Positions 23,337-31,815 of a stretch of DNA of 64,000 nt are shown here, piece by piece (the stretch's first letter is position 1; every line of letters begins with the position of its first letter). The position numbers and the translations under genes are program-made. The stretch is taken from NCBI GenBank assembly GCA_002413795.1, contig DHXS01000009.1, forward strand, positions 13,355 through 77,354, given 5' to 3'. The notes beneath the pieces were generated by a model. It saw nothing but the letters and a program-made list of their open reading frames with translations, was not told the DNA's origin and did no database searches. Source of the stretch: Candidatus Saccharibacteria bacterium UBA5150. Lineage in GTDB: Bacteria > Patescibacteriota > Saccharimonadia > Saccharimonadales > UBA4665.

Positions 23337-23699
23337 CTAGCTGTGCTCGGAACGAGACCTTTTGATAAGCTGGCGGCCCCAATTACGTGCCTGAGCCGGC
23401 TGAGGTACTTTTTTAGGTTGCTTCTCACGGACTGAAACTTCCGTACCGATCTGCTGGAAAGCAACTTTAATCTTACGCGTCTCGCTGTCTAATCTAGGTC
23501 CGTCGATATGCTCGTAGCCGTAGGTTATGGTTCCGCCGTTTTTATCCTCACGGTCACCCACTTGACTGACACCATCCAGATCTTTAACTACCGTTTGAGC
23601 TTCCTCATATGACATGGGGTTTAGTTCTATAGAGCCGTGGCCTTTACCGCCAAGATGGGTTTCTATTGTTAGTTTTGGTTGTATTTCTGATTCTGACAT
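23337..23699 (-). CDS. Hypothetical protein
   Basis: A 120-residue cytoplasmic protein, predicted alpha/beta in its first 75 residues with a basic Pro/Gln-rich tail (KQPKKVPQPAQARNWGR). The start could be ATG 23708 or ATG 23699; the second begins MSESEIQPKLT. It has no recognised domain. It is convergent with the small membrane protein at 23136. Confidence 0.55.
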   Translation of the reverse strand: MSESEIQPKLTIETHLGGKGHGSIELNPMSYEEAQTVVKDLDGVSQVGDREDKNGGTITYGYEHIDGPRLDSETRKIKVAFQQIGTEVSVREKQPKKVPQPAQARNWGRQLIKRSRSEHS

Positions 23700-23822
23700 G
23701 AGGGGCATATTCAGTATTGTTAATTAAGGTTAAGTATACACTTATGGACGGCATGTGTCAAGTATTAACGGGTCATGCCCAGCGAGATATTGGGCCGGTT
23801 TAGCCAAATTTGTGAAGATTAT

Positions 23823-23849
23823 TACTGCTGAGCGCGTCGGTCAGCAGTA
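23823..23849. promoter_or_regulatory. Perfect 9-bp inverted repeat
   Basis: TACTGCTGA (23823-23831) and TCAGCAGTA (23841-23849) flank a 9-bp spacer. It lies upstream of the frame at 23890 and could be an operator or a hairpin. The rest of 23700-23889 shows no gene. Confidence 0.4.
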
Positions 23850-23889
23850 CTGTTAGTATTCCATTATTAACATTAATCAGGGGGTGCCT

Positions 23890-24252
23890 ATGCCTGTAAG
23901 ATTTGAAAGCTTGTTTGCAAGCGAATTAGTTAGAGAAAGCGCCGGAAGAATGCAACCTCCTGTCATGCAACCTGAGGATGTAGTCGAGTAGCGCGATGGC
24001 CAGGAACGCCGAGCCAAGTCACGTAGAGGAATAGACATAGTCTTTGGGCAGTTTGGGCTGCATCCGGAGGGCGATGAAGCAGAAAAACGGCGACAGATAG
24101 ATCTTTTTCTAGTTCTAGGCTCTACTGGCCTTGGCGTCATGCTGCCGGAAGAGGAAGAAAACCGCTTAGGTCAGGTTGACCGGCGGGCTACGCCAGACCG
24201 CAGAGGCGACGACCTGCCCCCTGAGTATGCCGGCATGGTCCCGCTTCTTTAA
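23890..24252 (+). pseudogene. Gene interrupted by an in-frame amber codon
   Basis: An ATG with AGGGGG five bases upstream opens a frame of 33 codons (MPVRFESLFASELVRESAG...) that ends at TAG 23989-23991. The same frame continues without another stop to TAA 24250-24252, giving 120 codons in all. The continuation looks protein-like (GIDIVFGQFGLHPEGDEAEK, then LFLVLGSTGLGVMLPEEEE). The simplest reading is a recent nonsense mutation; programmed readthrough, or a TAG sequencing error, would also explain it. No family is recognised. Confidence 0.55.
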
Positions 24253-24263
24253 TAATTTCATCT

Positions 24264-24340
24264 TGGCGGGCCCGACCGGATTCGAACCGGCGATCTCCTC
24301 CGTGACAGGGAGGCGTGATAGGCCTCTTCACTACGAGCCC
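24264..24340 (-). tRNA. tRNA-Asp (GTC), CCA encoded
   Basis: Minus-strand cloverleaf: acceptor GGGCTCG/CGGGCCC, D stem GTGA/TCAC, anticodon stem CCTCC/GGAGG with loop CTGTCAC (anticodon GTC), T arm GCCGG-TTCGAAT-CCGGT, discriminator G and CCA. Confidence 0.95.
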
Positions 24341-24393
24341 ATACCTATAACAGGGGTAATCATAGCAAGTTTAAGGTTAAAGAGCAACCGAGG

Positions 24394-25488
24394 CTAGACT
24401 GTGATGTAGCGGTGAACGGGGTGTTTGGCCTGGAACGGCGCCACGTATTCGGTGATGGGCTTCAGGTTGAACTGGATGTGGGCGGCGTGGACGCTGTTGC
24501 CGGTGGCATCGATAACTTTGACGATATCCAGGCTGTAGCCGGTGTTGACTACCCCGGAGACTTGGCCGGGCTTGAGTTTGAAAATGGCGGCTGTCAGGTC
24601 GGGCGGAATTTCGCGGGTGCTGGGCGTTATAGGAGCCGGGTATTGCCCGCCGTTGGCTTTGGTAGCCGGGTCGTCCGATAATTGGGTGGCCAGAGCCGCG
24701 AAATCGGCGCCGGCTTTGACCTGGGCCAGGGCTGATTGGGCCCGCTTTTGGGCGGCCGTGTCGAGCTTGGCGGCGACGGCCTGCTGCAGCATCTGCTGTT
24801 TGAGCTCGCGCCGGAAATCGGCTTCGCTCCAGCCCCAGAATTCGCTCAGCACCTCTTTAAAAACGCGGTCATTATTGCCTAGCCGGTTTTGGCCGCGTAC
24901 CAGTTTTACCTCGTCGCCGACGGCCCGGTCGCCAACGCTTACCTGATTTTTGGTAGCCAGCTGTTTAACGTAAGCGTCCTGGATAACCTGGGCCATGGCC
25001 TGTTGTTTAAGGCGTTTTAGTTGTTCCCTGCCGTCTTTGGTTCCAAAATCGGTTTGCTGCTGGGTGTGGTAGTAGTGCATGTTGCGGCGCAGTTCAAACA
25101 GATAAGCCTCGTAACGTATCCAGCCGCCGTCGGTTTTGGCGACCGGGAACGGCACGATGCGCGTTACGTCGTAGGCAAAGGTCGAGGTGCTCTGGAATTT
25201 ATACAGCGCCAGCCCGGTGACGGCGAAAAAGCCCAGGATCACCAGCAGTAGTAATAGCAGTGAAATGCGCACCACGCTGTGCTTGGAGTGCTGGAGGGGA
25301 TAAATATATTTGCGGGCGCTGGACAGCACTTCTTCGCGGTGTTCGCCGACGGTTTCATTGGTGATCCGCGGCACCGTGCTTAGAGCCTCGGCCATCTTTT
25401 CTTCGGTCGGTTTGGCGCGCTCAAAAGGCCGCTGGACGGCCTTATGCAGTTTAAGCTTCTTGAGTTTCTTGGGCTTGGGTATCTTCAT
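24394..25488 (-). CDS. Membrane-anchored SurA/PrsA-like peptidyl-prolyl isomerase
   Basis: About 364 residues. A basic cytoplasmic segment and one helix (VVRISLLLLLLVILGFFAV, near residue 85) are followed by a SurA-like chaperone region. A parvulin domain comes next, with ADFAALATQLSDDPATKANGG and LKPGQVSGVVNTGYSLDIVKV. The first parvulin strand (normally ASHIL) is not in front; a similar HAAHIQF follows at the C-terminus, as if circularly permuted. It should assist folding of exported proteins outside the membrane. The start at 25488 (AAGGA upstream) overlaps the PH-domain gene by 38 nt; ATG 25548 is also in frame. Confidence 0.82.
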   Translation of the reverse strand: MKIPKPKKLKKLKLHKAVQRPFERAKPTEEKMAEALSTVPRITNETVGEHREEVLSSARKYIYPLQHSKHSVVRISLLLLLLVILGFFAVTGLALYKFQSTSTFAYDVTRIVPFPVAKTDGGWIRYEAYLFELRRNMHYYHTQQQTDFGTKDGREQLKRLKQQAMAQVIQDAYVKQLATKNQVSVGDRAVGDEVKLVRGQNRLGNNDRVFKEVLSEFWGWSEADFRRELKQQMLQQAVAAKLDTAAQKRAQSALAQVKAGADFAALATQLSDDPATKANGGQYPAPITPSTREIPPDLTAAIFKLKPGQVSGVVNTGYSLDIVKVIDATGNSVHAAHIQFNLKPITEYVAPFQAKHPVHRYITV

Positions 25489-26044
25489 TGTCCTTGCTTT
25501 GGTTCCTGGCTGAGCCGGCCGGATACTGATTGGTAGTGATTTCTTCATCGCGCAGAATGCCGAGGATTCTCTTCTGGATCTGCGCCGGATGGTGCAGGTC
25601 GTGAAGGATCAGGTCTCCCACGTAGGTCTGCATCTTTATTGTACCAAATCCCAGCAGTGTTTCCTGTAGGCCGGCGACTTCATAATTAATGGCCTGAATC
25701 TGGGCCAGCCCTATGTCGGCCACCGCCCGGTGGAATAATCGCTTTTGGGTAATTTGGATGAAGCGCTGGTCGGTAACGATAAAGACGCTGAAGTACCAGC
25801 TGATCCAGCTGGGCAATAGCACCAGGGCGCCGAGCACGAAGCCGGCCGCCAGGCCGCCGAAGAAAACGCCAAAGCCCAGGTCTGGCTTGACGGCCGCCGG
25901 CAGGACGCCTAACAGAGGTCCAAGCATGGCCAGAATCAGGCCGTTGCGCATAACTATCGGGTGGCGTCGGAACACGAACAGCACATTTTCGTCGTCGAGC
26001 TGGTCTTCAAAATATTTATCGGCTTTTTGTTTAGCTTCCGCCAT
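25451..26044 (-). CDS. Bacterial PH-domain (YdbS/bPH2-like) membrane protein
   Basis: A 197-residue protein with two hydrophobic segments (about residues 35-53 and 60-85) and a bPH2 domain: VFIVTDQRFIQITQKRLFHR, then IGLAQIQAINYEVAGLQ and GTIKMQTYVG. The tail is polar and Gln-rich. Such proteins face the cytoplasm from the membrane; their role is unknown. It is transcribed with the PPIase gene, which begins inside it. Confidence 0.8.
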   Translation of the reverse strand: MAEAKQKADKYFEDQLDDENVLFVFRRHPIVMRNGLILAMLGPLLGVLPAAVKPDLGFGVFFGGLAAGFVLGALVLLPSWISWYFSVFIVTDQRFIQITQKRLFHRAVADIGLAQIQAINYEVAGLQETLLGFGTIKMQTYVGDLILHDLHHPAQIQKRILGILRDEEITTNQYPAGSARNQSKDNEDTQAQETQEA

Positions 26045-26062
26045 ACGCTCATTTTACCATTG

Positions 26063-26137
26063 TGGCGCCCCCAGAAGGATTCGAACCTCCAGCTTCTCCT
26101 TAGGACGGAGCTATTTTATCCATTGAACTATGGGGGC
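26063..26137 (-). tRNA. tRNA-Arg (CCT), CCA encoded
   Basis: Minus-strand cloverleaf: acceptor GCCCCCA/TGGGGGC, anticodon loop GTCCTAA (anticodon CCT), T arm GGAGG-TTCGAAT-CCTTC, discriminator G and CCA. The anticodon stem has a G-A pair at its outer position. Confidence 0.9.
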
Positions 26138-26186
26138 GTAATAAGTATTGTACTTTAACTTCGATATAAAAAATTCACTGCCCATG

Positions 26187-26260
26187 CATAAAACATACAT
26201 AAGTAATGCATGATATGTATGTTTTATGGGGCAGTTATGTATGGCTTATGTAGGTAGTCA
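26187..26260. repeat. Degenerate copy of the RHH operator/start region, with a 14-bp palindrome
   Basis: CATAAAACATACAT (26187-26200) and ATGTATGTTTTATG (26215-26228) form a perfect inverted repeat with a 14-bp spacer. Aligned without gaps to 473-545 (upstream of the RHH gene), both ends match well: CATAAAAC-TACATA, then 45 bp later TATGGGG and ATGTATGG, and TTATGTAGGT is shared. Here the frame after ATGTATGG closes at once with TAG. It lies between ndk and tRNA-Arg and may be a regulator-binding site or remnant. Confidence 0.5.
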
Positions 26261-26287
26261 GGAATTTGATGTGCACAAAGCGCTGCT

Positions 26288-26752
26288 TTATGTGCGTTCT
26301 GAGTCTTCGTATATATGGACGTATTCGGACTTGTCGTAGCTGAATAATTCTTCTTCTTTGAAGAAGCTGGCGACCTCGGCTTGGCCGGTGGCGGCCGAGT
26401 CGGAAGCGTGTATCAGGTTGCGGCCGGCGCCGATGGCCAGGTCTCCCCTGATAGAACCGGGATCGGCCTGGCGCGGATTCGTAGCCCCGACCAGGTTGCG
26501 GACCGATTCCACGCACTCAAAACCTTCCCAGGCCATCAGCACAACCGGCGAACTCTTCATAAATTGTTCAAGCCCGGCGTAGAAGTCTTTGTCGACATGC
26601 TCGGCGTAGTGACTGCGCAGCATGGCCTCGTCCAGGCTGGCCATTTTCATGCCTACCAGCTTAAGGCCCTTTTGTTCGAGTCGGGAGATAATTTCGCCGA
26701 TGAGGCCGCGCTGGACGGCGTCGGGTTTGGCGATAATCAGGGTTCTTTCCAT
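26288..26752 (-). CDS. ndk: Nucleoside diphosphate kinase
   Basis: A 154-residue enzyme that transfers phosphate from ATP to NDPs. It starts MERTLIIAKPDAVQRGLIGEI; GDLAIGAGRNLIHASDS contains the phosphorylated active-site His. Segments NPRQADPGSIRGD and EELFSYD are standard. Upstream in-frame ATG codons (to 26881) would add sequence unlike any NDK, so 26752 is used. Lys12 and Arg residues of the nucleotide site are conserved. It is divergent from xerC. Confidence 0.95.
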   Translation of the reverse strand: MERTLIIAKPDAVQRGLIGEIISRLEQKGLKLVGMKMASLDEAMLRSHYAEHVDKDFYAGLEQFMKSSPVVLMAWEGFECVESVRNLVGATNPRQADPGSIRGDLAIGAGRNLIHASDSAATGQAEVASFFKEEELFSYDKSEYVHIYEDSERT

Positions 26753-26807
26753 TAGCGAAATTATAACAGAGACAGGCGCGGCTTCCAATATGTCGTACAA
26801 TGTACTT

Positions 26808-27716
26808 ATGCTATTCGCTAAAGCCAAAACCGACTTCCTGGAATATCTGGAAATCGAGCAGAACCGCTCGCAGAAAACCATCCAGAATTATGACCATTAC
26901 CTGACCCGGCTGATCGATTTTGCCGGTGATATCAAGGTGAGCGAGATTGACCCGGAGTTGATCCGCAAGTGGCGGCTGTGGCTGAACCGCCTGGGCACCA
27001 ACACCTCGGACGAGCTGGGTAAGACAACTCAGAACTACCACCTGATCGCCCTGCGCAGTTTCCTTAAATATTGTGCGAAGCGCGATATCCCCGCCCTGAC
27101 GGCCGATAAGATCGAGTTGGCCCGCACCAAACGCAAACAGGTAACTTTCCTGAACGAAGATGAATTAGCCCGCATTTTTGAACAGCCGGATACCGCCAGC
27201 TTGGCCGGTTTGCGCGACCGGGCCATTCTTGAACTACTATTCAGCTCGGGCCTGCGCGTCAGCGAGCTGGTCGGGCTGGACCGCGACCATATTAACCTGA
27301 AGCGCCGCGAATTCATGGTCCGCGGCAAAGGCCAGAAAGACCGGCCGATCTTCATCAGCGCCCAGGCGGCCGACTGGATCGAACAATATCTGGGTAGGCG
27401 GCAGGACAAGGCGCGGCCTTTGTTTATTCGCTACAGCGGCACCAAGGCGGTTGATACGTCGGGCAACTTCCAGCGGCTGACGGCCCGCAGTATCCAGCGG
27501 CTGGTAGCCCGCTATGCCCTGCTGGCCGGTATTACCAAGCATGTCAGCCCGCACACCATGCGGCACTCCTTTGCTACCGATCTGTTAATGAACGGCGCCG
27601 ATCTGCGCTCGGTGCAGGCCATGCTGGGCCACAGCAACATCGCTACCACCCAAATTTATACGCATGTTACCGACCCGCACCTGCGGGCCATCCACGAAAA
27701 GTTTCACCGCAAGTAG
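26808..27716 (+). CDS. xerC: XerC/XerD-type tyrosine recombinase
   Basis: About 302 residues. The SAM-like domain (FLEYLEIEQNRSQKTIQNY) and catalytic domain are complete: SSGLRVSEL (Arg), Lys in RGKGQKDRP, HTMRHSFATDLL (HxxR), LGHSNIATTQIYTHV (His and Tyr nucleophile). It is the chromosome-dimer recombinase type, and the single Xer typical of reduced genomes is plausible. The start at 26808 is 6 nt after TACAAT (26796-26801), so a leaderless mRNA is predicted; the longer frame from 26622 is antisense to ndk. Confidence 0.92.
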   Translation: MLFAKAKTDFLEYLEIEQNRSQKTIQNYDHYLTRLIDFAGDIKVSEIDPELIRKWRLWLNRLGTNTSDELGKTTQNYHLIALRSFLKYCAKRDIPALTADKIELARTKRKQVTFLNEDELARIFEQPDTASLAGLRDRAILELLFSSGLRVSELVGLDRDHINLKRREFMVRGKGQKDRPIFISAQAADWIEQYLGRRQDKARPLFIRYSGTKAVDTSGNFQRLTARSIQRLVARYALLAGITKHVSPHTMRHSFATDLLMNGADLRSVQAMLGHSNIATTQIYTHVTDPHLRAIHEKFHRK

Positions 27717-28844
27717 TTATTGGCCCGGGCAGGCGTCAGCCGTTGAACCCGGGAAAACCTGGATCTGTTTGCAGATGTTCTGGCCGGCTTCCAGGCTGTA
27801 ATCGGGGTGCAGGTAGCCGTCGCGGACCGGCAGGCGCACCTGAATACGCCTTAAAACGTCCTGCGACTTGCCGGTTGAATCGATTAAGGTTTGGGCGTGC
27901 TTAATGGCCAGCTGGTCGGCCGCTACGGTTGAAGCATGGCCGCCGCTATCCCTGAAAACGCTGATCGACACCTTGGAATCGTGATAAATCGACCGTAGAT
28001 CCACTAATATGCTTGTGGTGTTCAGCCCGGTAATGTTCACCGCGCAATTGAGCGGTTTGCGGTCGGCCTTACAGCTGCCGGCCAGAATCGGGCCGTTGCT
28101 GTCGTTGCTTAAATAAGCTTTGTAGTTATAGGTGACGGGATCCGACGAGCTGTTGATCGGGTATACGAAGGCTTGCATGGCAAATTTGCTGGTCAGGCCA
28201 ACAGCGCCAGAGGTGGAATCCAGCGAGGTTACGCTGAACCGGAGCACGCCCGTAGCGCTGGTCCAGTCTGCCAGCGGCGGCAATTTAGTGGGGTTGGCGG
28301 TGTAGTCGCTGTTATCGGCAAAGGTAGAGCCACCATCGCGGGCTTGCCAGTTGATCTGGATGGTACCGATAGGAGTGTCAGCCAGAGTGGACGGGTCGCC
28401 ACCGGTGATGGTGGTGACTTTGGACTGGTCGTTATTGACCGAGCCGTACTCCACAGTCGGCGGATTCGGATTAATCAACAGGCAGCTGAAAGTAGTATCA
28501 GAGTTGCCTACCTGATTACTCTTAAGAAAAGCCGCGCCGATCCTTTGATCGGCAGGCAAGGCATTGATGTCACCGTCGCTCAGCACCCCGCAGTCCTTTT
28601 TTTCGGACGTGAAGCCGGCCGTAATAGCCTTGGTAGCCGTATTAACACCTGATTCGGCGGCGTAATAAGCCTGCTGGCTCAGTTGTTTGTCCAGAGCCTG
28701 GCGCTGGTTGTCGCGCATCAGCTGGGCAAAACCGACCGTAATCAGGCTGAGCACCACTAATAAAACAATGGCGATAATAATCGCCGCGAAGCCCTGCTGG
28801 TTGCCAGCCATTTGACGTCTCTTAACCATGAGCTTATTGTACAT
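27717..28844 (-). CDS. PilX-like pilus-associated protein
   Basis: A 375-residue protein with a basic N-terminus and one hydrophobic helix (GFAAIIIAIVLLVVLSLITV), as in PilX/pseudopilin proteins, without a canonical E5. The rest is extracellular, with cysteines at several positions (about residues 85, 118, 255, 265) that could form disulfides. The TAATG overlap with the upstream pseudopilin shows translational coupling. It is likely a minor pilus component. Confidence 0.7.
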   Translation of the reverse strand: MYNKLMVKRRQMAGNQQGFAAIIIAIVLLVVLSLITVGFAQLMRDNQRQALDKQLSQQAYYAAESGVNTATKAITAGFTSEKKDCGVLSDGDINALPADQRIGAAFLKSNQVGNSDTTFSCLLINPNPPTVEYGSVNNDQSKVTTITGGDPSTLADTPIGTIQINWQARDGGSTFADNSDYTANPTKLPPLADWTSATGVLRFSVTSLDSTSGAVGLTSKFAMQAFVYPINSSSDPVTYNYKAYLSNDSNGPILAGSCKADRKPLNCAVNITGLNTTSILVDLRSIYHDSKVSISVFRDSGGHASTVAADQLAIKHAQTLIDSTGKSQDVLRRIQVRLPVRDGYLHPDYSLEAGQNICKQIQVFPGSTADACPGQ

Positions 28845-29593
28845 TAATTTAGCCGCCTTGTAGCCGAGGTGGATATTTCGGACACGGCGCAGTATTGGGT
28901 GCCCCGGTCACCGCTGCAGGTGGAATGACCGGGTTGAGCGCCGCTGTCGCCCTGGGTATTAACCAGATCGTCATCGCCATAAGCCATCCAAACGTCAATA
29001 TTATAGATACCGCTGGCGGCCGGTGTCTGTTCAACCTTGAATCTTGTCAGGCGGACGTTGTGCGGCACCATTTCATAACCATCCCCGGAGGACTGAGAAT
29101 CATTGGGCGCGCCGGGATCTAACAACTTGAGCGGCGGGCACTTATCGGTGGTTTTCATGGTATCACGCCATAAAACGTGGTAAGACTCGTGATAAGTGTC
29201 GTCATTACGGGGGCTATCGCTTAACTTATGGCCCAGAATATAGCTGTAGCGCACTTTGCCTATACAGTACGAATAAACCGGTACCTCGCCGGGGGTTACT
29301 TGGGTGTAACAGGTTGTTTTGGGCGATGGCGTGCCACAGCCGCCGGCCGGTGCCTGGCCGCTAAACTCTAATGTCCCGGTTAAATCGGCCGTTACGCTGC
29401 GGGTGGCGTCCTGAATTTTGCTGGCATTAACACCCTTACTGTATAAATTGCCGATCTGAATCAAAATAACACTGCTCATAACCAGCAAAACCGACAGCAC
29501 CGACAGGGCTATCATTAGCTCAACGATCGTAAAGCCGGCTTGTTGGCTGTTTTTGTTAGTTTTGTGGTCCCACATAAGCGTTAGCATTCCCAT
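28844..29593 (-). CDS. Type IV pseudopilin (PilW/GspJ-like)
   Basis: About 249 residues. The prepilin motif GFTIVELMIALSV gives the cleavage site (after Gly) and E5, followed by a hydrophobic helix. The extracellular part contains several cysteines. ATG 29593 has TACTAT 8 nt upstream; the longer frame from 29623 starts inside the promoter. It forms an operon with the PilX-like gene and should be processed by the prepilin peptidase at 32666. Confidence 0.78.
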   Translation of the reverse strand: MGMLTLMWDHKTNKNSQQAGFTIVELMIALSVLSVLLVMSSVILIQIGNLYSKGVNASKIQDATRSVTADLTGTLEFSGQAPAGGCGTPSPKTTCYTQVTPGEVPVYSYCIGKVRYSYILGHKLSDSPRNDDTYHESYHVLWRDTMKTTDKCPPLKLLDPGAPNDSQSSGDGYEMVPHNVRLTRFKVEQTPAASGIYNIDVWMAYGDDDLVNTQGDSGAQPGHSTCSGDRGTQYCAVSEISTSATRRLN

Positions 29594-29684
29594 CCTACTG
29601 TATAGTATCGGCCAGCTGATCACAAGAGTTACGACCCGTGTTATCGCTTGTGGTTAACCGAGATACCGTGATACATTAGAGCGG

Positions 29685-30173
29685 ATGGCACGCAGAGGTA
29701 AACTACCTTCCCTGAAGAGGCTTAAAGAAGATCGGATGTACCGGCCGGTCTATATCGTTCTGGGCGTTATCATTATTGTTGTTTTAGTGGTTATGATTTA
29801 CCCCGCTAAGAACAATTCGCCCTCCAAAAAGCTGCCCGATCAGGCTGAACTGCGCCGGCTGGCCAGTATCCCGCCCAAAGACAGCCCTACCGTCGTGGTC
29901 AGACACCTGAAAGACTACACCAACAAAGAGGTCACGCTGCGCGGCCGCTTCATCAGCATTCAAGGGATTGACCAGTACTACATTGTCGGCCTCGATAAGA
30001 CCACCGCCTCTACCCTGGCCGTGGATTTTAGCAAATCCGGGCTGGACCCGACCAAATACGTTACGGTGTTGTCAAACACCGGTACCAGCGGCTCTAAAGG
30101 TCCCTACACCGTCAAAGGCCTGGTAAAAGTTACCGACAACGTGCCGGTGCTGGTCGTGGAGTCGGTCAAATAA
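29685..30173 (+). CDS. Membrane-anchored OB-like protein, paralogue 1
   Basis: A 162-residue protein with a basic N-terminus, one helix (VYIVLGVIIIVVLVVMIYP) and an extracytoplasmic beta-rich domain with KDYTNKEVTLRGRFIS, then YYIVGLD. The order of strands suggests an OB-like fold (tRNA-anticodon/CcmE style), which I infer from pattern alone. The next gene is a paralogue (LDFSTSDLNPDKY there, VDFSKSGLDPTKY here). TACATT lies 7 nt before the ATG. It sits inside the pilus region but in the opposite direction. Confidence 0.6.
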   Translation: MARRGKLPSLKRLKEDRMYRPVYIVLGVIIIVVLVVMIYPAKNNSPSKKLPDQAELRRLASIPPKDSPTVVVRHLKDYTNKEVTLRGRFISIQGIDQYYIVGLDKTTASTLAVDFSKSGLDPTKYVTVLSNTGTSGSKGPYTVKGLVKVTDNVPVLVVESVK

Positions 30174-30628
30174 TGATCAGCCGCCGCCTGGTGGTAGCTC
30201 TTATAGTGTTCATCGTGCTGGCCGTTGGTGCTTTCGCGGCGCTCAGCCTGACTCCTAAGTCTAAGCCGGCTGGCTCAACAAAAAGCACATCGAATACCAT
30301 TAAATATCCTGCCCCTGTTAGTCCAACGGCCATTCTTAAGAACCACCTGCCTGAAAATATTGGCAAAAACATAGCCGTTAAGGGGTACGTTGTGTCACCG
30401 AAAGGTTCTCACAAATACTATGTTATAGACCCCGAGGATAAGCCCTCCGGCGCCCTACTGCTTGATTTCAGTACATCGGACCTCAACCCGGATAAATACG
30501 CCAGCGTAATAGAAGCTACTTCCTCTCCCAAAAACTCCGTCTTAGCAGCCAAAGGTAAGCGCACGCTTCAAGGTGTGCTGCAATCAGAAACTAACAGCCC
30601 GGCCCTTCTGGTCAGATCTATATACTAG
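30173..30628 (+). CDS. Membrane-anchored OB-like protein, paralogue 2
   Basis: A 151-residue protein with an N-terminal helix (LVVALIVFIVLAVGAFAAL), a Ser/Pro linker and a beta-rich domain that aligns with paralogue 1 over about 80 residues (KNIAVKGYVVS, KYYVID, LLLDFSTSDLNPDKYA). Its ATG overlaps the upstream TAA (TAATG), so the two are coupled. The stop TAG and that of the convergent pilin gene share the bases CTAG at 30625-30628. Confidence 0.6.
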   Translation: MISRRLVVALIVFIVLAVGAFAALSLTPKSKPAGSTKSTSNTIKYPAPVSPTAILKNHLPENIGKNIAVKGYVVSPKGSHKYYVIDPEDKPSGALLLDFSTSDLNPDKYASVIEATSSPKNSVLAAKGKRTLQGVLQSETNSPALLVRSIY

Positions 30629-31815
30629 TGCCGCAACCATGAGTCGGGGAACTCGGCTGGTCCGGACGCGCCGGTGTAAACAAATGAGCCGAAGGGATAG
30701 AAACCGTTGTAGTAAGAGTACATGAGCCGGACCGGTTCGGTCTGGCCGGCTTGATGGTTGACCCTGGTAACTATTCTTAGAGTTTGCCAGCCATTGAAGC
30801 CAAAGTTGAGCTGGGCCGATGTATTGGTGCGAGTATCGATAATCTTATTACCGTTCAAAAATACTAGAGTTTGATTTCTGGGACTGGCATCAACCAGGTA
30901 AAGGGTCCAGCCTAAGTAGCTCCAGCCGGCACCATGAATCCAACACTGATAGTCGAGTGCGCAGTCGGCCATGTACACCTGGCCGTTCCATTCAACATAG
31001 GCATAGTCCGTAGTCGCGGCGTTCAGACCAACTCGTCTGGTAAGGGTGCTGGTGAAGTCGGGGTACGAGCTTTCGCCGTTACCGATGTTTAAACCGATGT
31101 TTTTGTCGATAACCTGCATCTTGAAATCGGCCGTGCCATTTAGCGGATCGGGATCCCTTGCGGTTCCATGGTAGTAATTACCAATTAGGCCGGAGGGACA
31201 GTTGGGCGTACTGGTGGAGGGACAGGTGGTTACGTTCGGTGGTGGAGCGGCGGGCGCAATACCGCCGCCGGCATCAGAATTACCACCTGTAGGCTGGCCG
31301 TTGGCGATGGTGATATTGTTGTTGGTCGGGGAAACAGTGTAGAGACGGTAGTTCAGCGACTCCTGCTGAGCACCTAAGGTGCCTAAACCGGGCCAGCGCA
31401 TCTTAACGGTGAAAAGGCCGCTGCCATCATAGGTAATGCTCTGGTAATACAGGCCGTTAACGACACAAGCGCCGTAATTCGCGGCCGTCAGTTCATTCAA
31501 GTTTTCCTGGGACGCCGGTTTAAAACCGCTTAGGGTCACTAGATTGTGGGAGGAATCGAAGCAGAAGGCACTGGTAGTTTGCAGCACGCCGGCATTGGAG
31601 GCCGCGACGGCTGTCCTGACCTGCTCTATCTGGGAAGCCATCAGACTCAGGGCCTGGGAGTGCTCCTCGGCGGCCTGCGAGGTCTGCAGGCCCCTGTTAG
31701 CCGTGGCATAGGCTATGCTTAGGCCCAGGCCCAGCACCGCCAGTACGATCAGCACTTCAATAATGGTGTCGCCGGCCGATTTACGGGCGGGACTTTTGCG
31801 AAACAGATTGATCAT
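30625..31815 (-). CDS. Pilin-like protein with PA14-like C-terminal domain
   Basis: A 396-residue protein. The N-terminal prepilin-like segment GDTIIEVLIVLAVLGLGLS has E5 and a processing site. Residues 40-190 form a pilin-like head. A Gly/Pro/Thr linker with Cys residues follows, then a domain beginning GLIGNYYHGTARDPD and continuing with YAYVEWNGQVY, resembling PA14 (GLxGxYY ... VRWxG). PA14 binds carbohydrates in adhesins and glycosidases. The arrangement suggests a pilus-tip adhesin. The start overlaps the stop of the 31812 gene (ATGA). Confidence 0.75.
   Translation of the reverse strand: MINLFRKSPARKSAGDTIIEVLIVLAVLGLGLSIAYATANRGLQTSQAAEEHSQALSLMASQIEQVRTAVAASNAGVLQTTSAFCFDSSHNLVTLSGFKPASQENLNELTAANYGACVVNGLYYQSITYDGSGLFTVKMRWPGLGTLGAQQESLNYRLYTVSPTNNNITIANGQPTGGNSDAGGGIAPAAPPPNVTTCPSTSTPNCPSGLIGNYYHGTARDPDPLNGTADFKMQVIDKNIGLNIGNGESSYPDFTSTLTRRVGLNAATTDYAYVEWNGQVYMADCALDYQCWIHGAGWSYLGWTLYLVDASPRNQTLVFLNGNKIIDTRTNTSAQLNFGFNGWQTLRIVTRVNHQAGQTEPVRLMYSYYNGFYPFGSFVYTGASGPAEFPDSWLRH

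Noticed and set aside
26622..26807. N-terminal extension of the xerC frame
   Set aside because: It is antisense to ndk and lies upstream of the promoter; Xer homology starts at 26808.
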